A stretch of 29,971 nt of DNA, from assembly GCF_946998255.1 (NCBI RefSeq), contig NZ_CAMPYN010000008.1:1-29971 (forward strand), in the 5' to 3' direction. A model generated the notes under the pieces. That model had not been told where the DNA came from and did no database searches. It saw only the letters and a list, made by a program, of their open reading frames with translations. Below are positions 7,578 through 14,900 of the stretch, in pieces. Positions within the stretch are counted from its first letter, which is position 1, and the number at the start of each line of letters is the position of its first letter. The stretch comes from an uncultured Helcococcus sp. (GTDB taxonomy: Bacteria; Bacillota; Clostridia; Tissierellales; Peptoniphilaceae). A program made the translations under genes and the position numbers.

Positions 7578-8729
7578 ATGAAAAATAAAATATTATTAGC
7601 AATGGTAATTGTTACGGGGATTTTCTTAATGTCCAGTTGTGGGAAGAAATCTAGAAACGAATTGGAAACAAAGGAAACGGTGGAGGAAACTCAAAAAGAA
7701 ACACAAAGAGAAGAAACAAGCAAAGAAACAGTCAAAGAAACAGTTAAAGAAACTGAAAAAGAAGTAGCTAAGAAAACATACACAAGCGGTGATGAAGTAA
7801 GTATATCTGAAACAGTTGCAGGTTTCTGTAATGCTTCTGACGCAATGAATGGAAAAGATCAAGTGTCTAGCTATGGTCCAGGAAAGTATTTTGTTTATAA
7901 GACATATGAAAATGGTGCAATAAATATAGGTAAAAGTCCTGGCGTTGCTGGTATCTGGATTAATCCAAACAAGATAAATATAAGTATAATTTCAAAAGCA
8001 TCAAATAAAAAACCGTCAGCTACAAAACCATCAAAAGAAAAAACAACTGGAAATCAATCTGCAAATGCATCAGGATCTTTAGAAACTACAGGTTGGTCAT
8101 GGTCGCATCCAAGTGCCTATGGTAGAAAAGTGCTAAAAGAAAATAATGGCTATTATAATTTTGGTAATAAAGTTTATCTAACCTTTGATAATGGATATGA
8201 ATATCAAAATATAACAAGTGATATATTAGATTCGTTGAAAGCTAAAAATGTAAAAGGTGTTTTCTTTGTAACAGGATCATATATTAGAGATAATCCAAAT
8301 TTAGTTAAAAGAATGGTAAGAGAAGGACATATTGTTGGTAACCATACCAATAAACACTTAACCCCAAGAAAAGTATCTTCTGAAAGAGTAATTCAAGATA
8401 TCAAAGAATGGGAAGATATTTATAGGTCCATCATAGGTGAATTACCAACAACAAAGTTATATAGACCAGCAGAAGGAGTTTTTAGTGAAATGACTGTAGC
8501 TGGAGCTGACAAGATGGGTTATAAAACTATTTTATGGGGATTAGCTTATAAAGACTGGGATACAGATAATCAACCATCTACTTCTGAATCTTTAAGTTTT
8601 TTACAACAAAACACTAAAAGTGGTGATATAGTTTTATTACATTCCGTATCAAGAACTAATTCATTGATATTAGCTGATTATATAGATTGGTTAAGAGCCA
8701 ATAATTTTGAAATTGGCAATTTTAAGTAA
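7578..8729 (+). CDS. PdaA-like polysaccharide (peptidoglycan) deacetylase lipoprotein
   Basis: Predicted surface NodB-fold deacetylase acting on peptidoglycan amino sugars. I start at ATG 7578, after AAGGAG (7565-7570); the longer GTG frame from 7557 would contain this ribosome site. The signal peptide ends FLMSSC (lipid Cys21). A Thr/Glu/Lys linker (about 30-62) follows, then a small beta-rich SH3-like region (about 70-135), a second linker, and the NodB domain (about 180-383). Catalytic motifs are LTFDNG (Asp204, Asn205), HTNKH (His256 and His260), RPAEGVFSE, DWDTDNQ and LLH (His355). TFDNGYE instead of TFDDG is characteristic of the B. subtilis PdaA group (MurNAc deacetylases). PdaA is known from spore cortex, but no sporulation gene is seen here. 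383 residues. Confidence 0.85.
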   Translation: MKNKILLAMVIVTGIFLMSSCGKKSRNELETKETVEETQKETQREETSKETVKETVKETEKEVAKKTYTSGDEVSISETVAGFCNASDAMNGKDQVSSYGPGKYFVYKTYENGAINIGKSPGVAGIWINPNKINISIISKASNKKPSATKPSKEKTTGNQSANASGSLETTGWSWSHPSAYGRKVLKENNGYYNFGNKVYLTFDNGYEYQNITSDILDSLKAKNVKGVFFVTGSYIRDNPNLVKRMVREGHIVGNHTNKHLTPRKVSSERVIQDIKEWEDIYRSIIGELPTTKLYRPAEGVFSEMTVAGADKMGYKTILWGLAYKDWDTDNQPSTSESLSFLQQNTKSGDIVLLHSVSRTNSLILADYIDWLRANNFEIGNFK

Positions 8730-8756
8730 AAAGTTTTATAGAAAATATAGTAAATG

Positions 8757-8798
8757 AAAAAGAGTTGTAGGAAATAAATTTTCCAAGCAACTCTTTTC
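8757..8798. terminator. Bidirectional terminator between convergent genes
   Basis: AAAAGAGTTG (8758-8767) pairs with CAACTCTTTT (8788-8797), with an inner GGAAA/TTTCC helix in the loop. There are T tracts on both strands, so it can serve both the deacetylase and the convergent helicase gene. Confidence 0.8.
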
Positions 8799-8807
8799 TT
8801 ATTTTAA

Positions 8808-10637
8808 CTAAATCTCATCTATAAAAGAAGACTTATCGACCTTATTTAAATATAGGTTTTCTGGATAATGGAGACTAAGTTTATTTTTAGCCCTAGTAAG
8901 GCCAACATAAAACAACCTTCTTTCTTCTTCTAGTTGTTTGTCATCCTCATCGCTTGCTTTTGCGTATGAAGAGGGAAATTCATTTTCAACTAGGTCAATC
9001 AGATAAACATTATCAAATTCTAGTCCCTTTGAACCATGGATAGTCGATAGGGTTAGTGGACTATTTGTAATAGATTTTGATTTTTGTTTTTTTATTAGCT
9101 CATTAACTTTATTTTCAAATTCAACAATACTTTTTACCCCTTCACTTATATTTAAAAGGGTATCAATTACTCTGTCATAACTTATCATTGATGCAGATTT
9201 TGCTTTAGAAAATTCTTTCAAATATTCATAGTAATCCATATTAAAAAGTATATATTTAATAGCCTTATCAAAATCTAAATCTGATAATTTATCCATATAA
9301 TATCCTAAGTCGTAGACATTATTTAAGAAGAAGTTATTCATACCATCTACTTCTTTTAAATTTTCTATAACATCTTGGTTTGCAGGCATCATTTTAACTT
9401 GATTTACAAAATCCCTCTTAATATAGAGGTTTAGTTTATAATATATTTTTTCAAAAGTATCTATATCATAGGTATCTTTAGAAAATTTAATAATATTTAT
9501 CAAATCTTTGATTATTGGATGCATGTAAAAGGCATATTTTCCATCCTTAATATAAAAATCTGCATCTTGATCTAATTTATTTATTAGGTTAATAGAAGAA
9601 ATATTATTCCTATATAAAATAGCTACACTTTCATTATTTTTTATATCTTCTATAGCGTGTTTTATAACATAATCAATTTGATTGCTTGTGTTCTTATGTC
9701 TTTTTATTTTAACTTTTGAACCTTCATCCTTTGTAGTTTTTATAGATTTTTTATACCTTTTTTTGTTGTTATTTATTAAGTTATTTGCTAGTCTAGTGAT
9801 ATTAACTTTAGACCTGAAATTATCTTCCATATAGTAAATTTTGGCATCAGGATAGACCTTAGGAAAGTCTAATAAAAGTTCAGAAGATGCCCCTCTAAAA
9901 CCGTATATTGATTGGTCATCATCAGCTACTATAAATAAATTATTTTTTTTGCCCGCTATTAATGAAATGATTTTTAATTGTACGAACGATGTATCTTGAC
10001 CTTCATCTATTTGTATGTAGTCGAATCTATTTTGTATATAAACAAGAGCCTCTTTGTTGGTTTGTAGAATGGACAGGGCTTCTAGCAACATATCATCAAA
10101 ATCTATAAGGTGGTTGTTCTTTTTGAAGTTTTCATAGGCCATATACACTTTCTCAAAATTGAAAAATACTTGTCCATATTTCTTCTTATAGGATTCATAA
10201 TCCATTAGTGTATTCTTTATATAGCCTGAAACCCTGAAAAATTCATCCAATTCTTCATCGCTTATTTTTCTTTTCTTTATTTGATAAAAGATTTGTCCAA
10301 CTATATGATATTTATTATATTTTTTAGAAGCTTCTATAAGTTCAATTTTATTTGCGTGTTTAGAAAAAGACCTAACTAAACCATAAGAAAATGAATGAAT
10401 GGTAGAAAATTTAACCGATTTATCTTTATAAATTTTTTCATATCTAGCCTGCATATCTAGAGCTTGGGACTTAGAAAAAGTCATAGCAAGTATTTTAGTT
10501 GGATCAACTCCTGATTTTATTAATTTGTTGATTCTTGCTAAGAGGACAGTGGTTTTACCTGATCCTGGTACAGCTAAAACTAAGCATGGACCATCTTTAT
10601 GATTTATAGCTTTCTCTTGTTCTTTAGAAAATTTCAT
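8808..10637 (-). CDS. UvrD/Rep-like superfamily 1 DNA helicase
   Basis: ATP-dependent 3'-5' DNA helicase of the UvrD/PcrA/Rep type. Motifs in order: Q motif FSKEQEKAI, Walker A AVPGSGKTT (22-30), Ia MTFSKSQALDMQ, Walker B DEGQD (211-215), III VADDDQSIYGFRGA, IV DNFRSKVNI, V TIHGSKGLEFDNVYLID and VI RRLFYVGLTRAKNKL. At 609 residues it is shorter than PcrA/UvrD (~720), so a chromosomal PcrA probably lies elsewhere and this is a second, smaller helicase. Start ATG 10637 with AAGGAG. It is a single gene, convergent with the deacetylase. A repair role is plausible from family and neighbourhood; the precise substrate is unknown. Confidence 0.92.
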   Translation of the reverse strand: MKFSKEQEKAINHKDGPCLVLAVPGSGKTTVLLARINKLIKSGVDPTKILAMTFSKSQALDMQARYEKIYKDKSVKFSTIHSFSYGLVRSFSKHANKIELIEASKKYNKYHIVGQIFYQIKKRKISDEELDEFFRVSGYIKNTLMDYESYKKKYGQVFFNFEKVYMAYENFKKNNHLIDFDDMLLEALSILQTNKEALVYIQNRFDYIQIDEGQDTSFVQLKIISLIAGKKNNLFIVADDDQSIYGFRGASSELLLDFPKVYPDAKIYYMEDNFRSKVNITRLANNLINNNKKRYKKSIKTTKDEGSKVKIKRHKNTSNQIDYVIKHAIEDIKNNESVAILYRNNISSINLINKLDQDADFYIKDGKYAFYMHPIIKDLINIIKFSKDTYDIDTFEKIYYKLNLYIKRDFVNQVKMMPANQDVIENLKEVDGMNNFFLNNVYDLGYYMDKLSDLDFDKAIKYILFNMDYYEYLKEFSKAKSASMISYDRVIDTLLNISEGVKSIVEFENKVNELIKKQKSKSITNSPLTLSTIHGSKGLEFDNVYLIDLVENEFPSSYAKASDEDDKQLEEERRLFYVGLTRAKNKLSLHYPENLYLNKVDKSSFIDEI

Positions 10638-10654
10638 CGTTACTCCTTATATAA

Positions 10655-10683
10655 ATACTATAAATACTTTTATTAATTTGCAA
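10655..10683 (-). promoter_or_regulatory. Possible promoter of the helicase gene
   Basis: Minus-strand TTGCAA (10678-10683), 17-bp spacer, TAGTAT (10655-10660). Both boxes match consensus at four of six positions; moderate at best. Confidence 0.35.
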
Positions 10684-10730
10684 ATATTAATATATCTTAA
10701 CAATGTTGACAGTTTTATATTTTTATTTTT

Positions 10731-10739
10731 TGCTATACT
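10731..10739 (+). promoter_or_regulatory. Extended -10 promoter
   Basis: TGC-TATACT. A TTGACA at 10706-10711 is 22 bp away, too far to be its -35. It would start a transcript near 10746 with a ~77-base leader before the 72-codon ORF. Confidence 0.4.
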
Positions 10740-10774
10740 GAATATAAATAAGAACAACAAAATAAAAAAAGCAT

Positions 10775-10817
10775 GGCTATATCAAGGATATAGTCACAGG
10801 CATAAGAATGCGTGGTG
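10775..10817 (+). other. Two tandem hairpins in the leader of the 72-codon ORF
   Basis: Hairpin 1: GGCTATATC (10775-10783), loop AAG, GATATAGTC (10787-10795), nine pairs with one G-U. Hairpin 2: CAC plus GCAT (10795-10803) against ATGC plus GTG (10808-10814) with a two-base AG bulge; it ends at the GGTGA that could be the ribosome site. No T run follows, so this is not a terminator. Confidence 0.45.
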
Positions 10818-10822
10818 ATTAA

Positions 10823-11041
10823 TTGAGAAAGAGTAAATTTGATAACAGAATACCCAAATACTTCCATTCTGATGGTAATGGAATACATCTGCAAGTTGGA
10901 GAAAAATATAAAATATCTCTTGATAACAGGATCATAAATATTTATGTTATATCTGAATTTAAGCATTTTTACTTGGTGAAGGTTGAAGATAAATATCAGA
11001 CTACTATAAATAAGTATCAAGAAAATTTACATTATCTATAA
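10823..11041 (+). CDS. Small hypothetical protein, 72 residues
   Basis: I do not recognise this family. The frame begins with TTG, 4 bases after a weak GGTGA site, with no in-frame ATG near the N terminus, so the start is uncertain. The product is soluble and rich in Lys, Tyr and Ile, with alternating hydrophobic residues (KYKISLDNRIINIYVISEF, then YLVKVED) that look like a small beta-sheet. No signal peptide or membrane segment is seen. It lies between the divergent helicase and the G5-domain gene, with a structured leader upstream. Confidence 0.5.
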   Translation: MRKSKFDNRIPKYFHSDGNGIHLQVGEKYKISLDNRIINIYVISEFKHFYLVKVEDKYQTTINKYQENLHYL

Positions 11042-11055
11042 AATTCATGTAAAAT
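11026..11055 (+). promoter_or_regulatory. Possible promoter of the G5-domain gene
   Basis: TTTACA (11026-11031), 18-bp spacer, TAAAAT (11050-11055), inside and just past the end of the 72-codon ORF. Confidence 0.4.
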
Positions 11056-11078
11056 ATGAATAAGAATAGAGGTGTATT

Positions 11079-11798
11079 ATGAAAAAGAATATTTTAATTA
11101 AAATAAGCATTATTCTCTTAATAATATCAAGTATTTTAGTTAATATTTTTTCTTATTTTCTTTCTGAAAAACAAGATAAGAATAAACGAGTAGTCTTGGA
11201 TGAGGAAACTGGAGAAGAAATAAATTTAATTGTTAATGAAAGTGATCAAGATAATGAACCTGTAAATAAAGAAACTAAAAGAGAAACTCAGTTAGAAAAT
11301 AAAAAAGATATAAAAACAAAGAGAATAACAGAAAGTGAAGAAATACCTTTTAAGATTATAAGAAAACATAATATAAGTGATGCTAAAACAAGAGTAAGAC
11401 AAGATGGTATAAATACAATTATTAAAAGAACTTATGAAATAACTTATGAAGATGGAATTGAAGTATCCAGAAAACTTATTGATGAAAATACTCAAAAAGG
11501 TCAAGATAAGATTATAGAAACTCTAATAGATTTTAAAGAGCCTGTAATCGAAGAAGTTGAAGTTGATGATAAGGATAAGCCTATATATGAAACTAGAACA
11601 GCTTACAATGTAGTTTCAGAAGAAGGTGAGAATTTAGGAACATTTTTCAATCTAGATCTGGCTCAAGCCAAGCAAGTTGAATTTCAAAATGAAGGAATCA
11701 GTACAAGTATAAATATGACTGAAGATGAGATTGTTGTCGGATATGAAAAAGTCCTTAAAGAAGTAATAGTTGAAGAAGGCAAGGAAGTTTGGGAATAA
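11079..11798 (+). CDS. Secreted or membrane-anchored G5-domain protein
   Basis: 239 residues. A hydrophobic N-terminal segment (about 6-28) acts as signal or anchor; there is no lipobox. It is followed by a charged linker with an ETKRETQ stretch (about 65-75). Residues about 85-150 fit a G5 domain: EEIPFKIIRKHN, then KRTYEITYEDGIEVSRKLI. G5 domains occur in Gram-positive surface proteins and are linked to N-acetylglucosamine-containing polymers or adhesion. The remaining C-terminal ~85 residues are acidic and unrecognised, with no sortase signal. RBS AGAGGTG precedes ATG 11079. It lies directly upstream of the giant adhesin but is separated from it by a terminator, so joint function is inference. 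Confidence 0.72.
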   Translation: MKKNILIKISIILLIISSILVNIFSYFLSEKQDKNKRVVLDEETGEEINLIVNESDQDNEPVNKETKRETQLENKKDIKTKRITESEEIPFKIIRKHNISDAKTRVRQDGINTIIKRTYEITYEDGIEVSRKLIDENTQKGQDKIIETLIDFKEPVIEEVEVDDKDKPIYETRTAYNVVSEEGENLGTFFNLDLAQAKQVEFQNEGISTSINMTEDEIVVGYEKVLKEVIVEEGKEVWE

Positions 11799-11831
11799 AA
11801 TAAAAGGATTCTAAATAAAATATTATTTGAG

Positions 11832-11858
11832 GAGATAGAGAAATCTATCTCTTTTTTT
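11832..11858 (+). terminator. Terminator after the G5-domain gene
   Basis: GAGATAGA (11832-11839), loop GAAA, TCTATCTC (11844-11851), then a run of seven T. It lies just before the 14-codon leader ORF, so read-through could be a control point for the adhesin. Confidence 0.85.
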
Positions 11859-11878
11859 ATTGCCAAAAAGGAGGAAAA

Positions 11879-11923
11879 ATGATTAAAAGACTTAGAAAAT
11901 TAAAGAATATTAAACCTGGCTAA
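11879..11923 (+). CDS. 14-codon leader ORF upstream of the adhesin
   Basis: The predicted peptide MIKRLRKLKNIKPG is very basic. It has a perfect AAGGAGG ribosome site (11868-11874) four bases before the ATG, better than that of many genes here. Its last codons and stop lie inside the hairpin at 11906-11933. The stop is 47 bases before the adhesin start. It may be a regulatory leader peptide; a chance short ORF cannot be excluded. Confidence 0.45.
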   Translation: MIKRLRKLKNIKPG

Positions 11924-11933
11924 GTTTAATATT
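11906..11933 (+). repeat. Perfect 10-bp inverted repeat in the adhesin leader
   Basis: AATATTAAAC (11906-11915) and GTTTAATATT (11924-11933) with an 8-base loop that contains the leader stop codon. No T run follows, so it is not an intrinsic terminator. It could be an RNA element sensitive to ribosomes, or an operator. Confidence 0.6.
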
Positions 11934-11970
11934 AAATACTAAACTACAAATAACAAAAAGGAGAGAATGC

Positions 11971-14900
11971 ATGATTAATAAACAAGAAAAATTAAAGAGA
12001 TTAACTAGTTTTTTACTAGCTATTTTATTTTTATTTCCTTTTATACCAATTAAGGGAGTAAGAGCAAATGAATTTACAGGTGAACCACCATTAGAAGCAA
12101 ATGGACTTTCCTGGTCTAGTCCAACTAAGATAGAATCTGTTTATACATGGGATCCTAAGGAAAGATGGGATGGTAGTCACAGACCAGGTGTTTTTTATGG
12201 CCGAAAAGGGGCAACAACTACATCCATGGCTTGGATAACTGATAATAAAGGTAATTCATATTTTTGTATAGAACCAGGAGTTTCTTTGTCAACAAAGCAT
12301 ACTTACTATAGAGCAGGAGAATATGATGGGAAAATGGCAGAAGAGATAAAATTAGCTTTTGCTTTTATGCATAATATGAAGTATGTAGATGGGGAATGGC
12401 TTCCAAAAGATGAACCTTCATTTAAAAGTCAATTACAATTAAACTCATTAATATGGGATATGTTAGGAAGAACAGAGACTAAAACCCAATGGTTAAAGAA
12501 TAACGTAATTGACAAGGTTTATGACAAGATAAAACAACAAATTAATGGGACCTACGATCATCCGGAACATTTCGCTGGAGATGTAAAAATATATAGGTAT
12601 GAGACCAAAGATAGGAAGGCTCAAACAATTTTAGGTTATTCATTCAAACCAGCAGAGGAAGAAGAGGATGTAGTTATAAAATCTGCTTTATCATTAAAGA
12701 AAGAATCTAGTACACCAGAACTTATTCAAGGAAATCAAAATTATACTTTAGATGGAGCTGAATATGGAATATATGAAAGTCAAAATAATGCAATAAGTGA
12801 CAACGATAGACTAGGAACTTTTGTTAGTGATTCAAATGGAAACACGAATTCAATTGAATTATCGCAAGGAGTATACTATATAAAAGAAATAAAAGCACCC
12901 AAGGGATATGAACTAGATACTGAGATATATGAGATAGATTTAAAAGAACCTAATCAAACATTTATAGTTAAAGATAAACCAAAAACAGACCCCTTATCAT
13001 TAATGCTTAAAAAGACAGATAATAATGGTGTAGGACTAGCTGGTGCTGAATTTGAAGTAAAATATTACCAAGAAATTGTTAGTGATGTAGCAGGATTAAC
13101 ACCAACTTATACCTGGGTATTTAAAACTAATGAAGAGGGAATCTTAGCTTTTGACGAAAAATATAGAACTTTAGGAGATAATATACCAAAAGATGAAGTA
13201 GGAAATCCTGCGGGAACTATTGGAACTTATACTATACAAGAAACAAAAGCACCAAAAGGTTATGTATTAGATGATAGTCTCCATATAAGACAATTAAAGG
13301 AAGAATCAGCTATAAGTAATACCTTGCTTTTTAATGCGCCTAGCCAAAAAAATGAAAGCCAAAAAATGAGATTTACCTTACAAAAAGAAGATCTTGTAAA
13401 TAAGGCGGCTCACACAGAAGGATCTTTAGAAAAAGCTATTTATGATGTAATAGTAGTTGAAAGTGCGAATAAAGACCTAAAAGCGGGTGATTTAGTAAAA
13501 ACAGTTGAAACTGATAAAGATGGTAAGATTTTAATAGATGAATTAGAATTAGGTACTTATGATATTGTAGAAAAAACACCTTCAAAAGGATATAGTTTAA
13601 ATCCGGTAGCTGTAAGAGTAAAGGGCCAAGGTGATGACTCAGGAGCTGTGTATACATCAAATGTAGTTCAAATTAAAACAAATGGGAAAGCCTTAGTAGA
13701 CTTATTAAATGAAAAACTAGAAGACTTAAATACATTAAATAGGATTAATGCAAATGGTGAAGAATATAGAATATTCGATAAGTTGAGTGAAAGACAAATT
13801 AACTTAGAAAAGAAGGACAATCCAAAAGTTTACACAAATGAATTAGCTGAATATGGAAGAATATCATTAACGAAACATGCTGATGGAGAAAAAGGTGAAG
13901 AAGAAGCCACTCAATCAGGTAAGAGAAGATCAGAAGCTAATATTACATTTGATGTTTTCAACTCCAAAAATGAAAAAGTTGATTCATTTACAACAGATAT
14001 ATTTGGTAGGGCGACAAGTAAATATTTAGAACAAGGTAGATATAGGGTAAGTCAAGTAACAAAGGCGCCTGGTTTAATAAATGTAGAAGATTTTTATGTT
14101 GATATTGAAGGTGGATTTAAGGAATACCAATATAATCTCGAAAACTATCAAAACTTAAAATACTTACAAATTGTTAAGATTGATGAAGAAACTGGAAAAG
14201 AAATTTTACAAAAGGATGTATCATTTAAATTATTAGATGAAAATAAAAAAGAAATTCACCAAGAAATTAATTATCCAGAATCAGAAATTCTAACAGAGTT
14301 TAAAACCAGCGAAAAAGGTATAGTTCAATTACCAAACAAAATTAAACCGGGAATATACTATATAAGAGAAATTAAGGCGCCAGAAGGTTATTATTTAGAT
14401 CCAAATGGTGAGGATATTAAAGTTGAAATCAAAGATGACAATACAAAAGTTATAATTCAACAAGTAAAAAACACACCACAAAAGGGTGGGTTAATACTTG
14501 AAAAGAAGGCGAATATCTTAAAAACTACAAGAGAAGAAAATGGAATAACTAAGCTAGTATTTGAAGAAGCTTATTTATCAGATACAAAATGGCATTTAAT
14601 TGCAAATGAAGATATCATGTCTTTTGATGGTCAAACAAAAATTCATTCTAAAGGTGATCTAGTTCAAGAAATTATAACAAATGGAAAAAATAATGTTGTA
14701 ATCGAAGATCTTGCCTTAGGTAAGTATATCCTCAAAGAAGTAAAAGTAAATTCTAAATATGTATTAGATACTAAAGAGTATGAAATAGAGTTTACACCAC
14801 AAGAATCATCAATTAAAGTGGATTCAAAAACAGAAAGAAAGTTCAACGAAAGAAAGACCATAGAATTTGAAATTGTAAAAGAATTTGAAGATAGTAAACA

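Noticed and set aside
10706..10739. TTGACA plus TATACT as a standard promoter
   Set aside because: The spacer is 22 bp, too long; only the extended -10 was kept.
10741..10822. Known riboswitch class in the leader of the 72-codon ORF
   Set aside because: The two short hairpins do not match the conserved cores of riboswitches I know (c-di-GMP, SAM, TPP, glycine).
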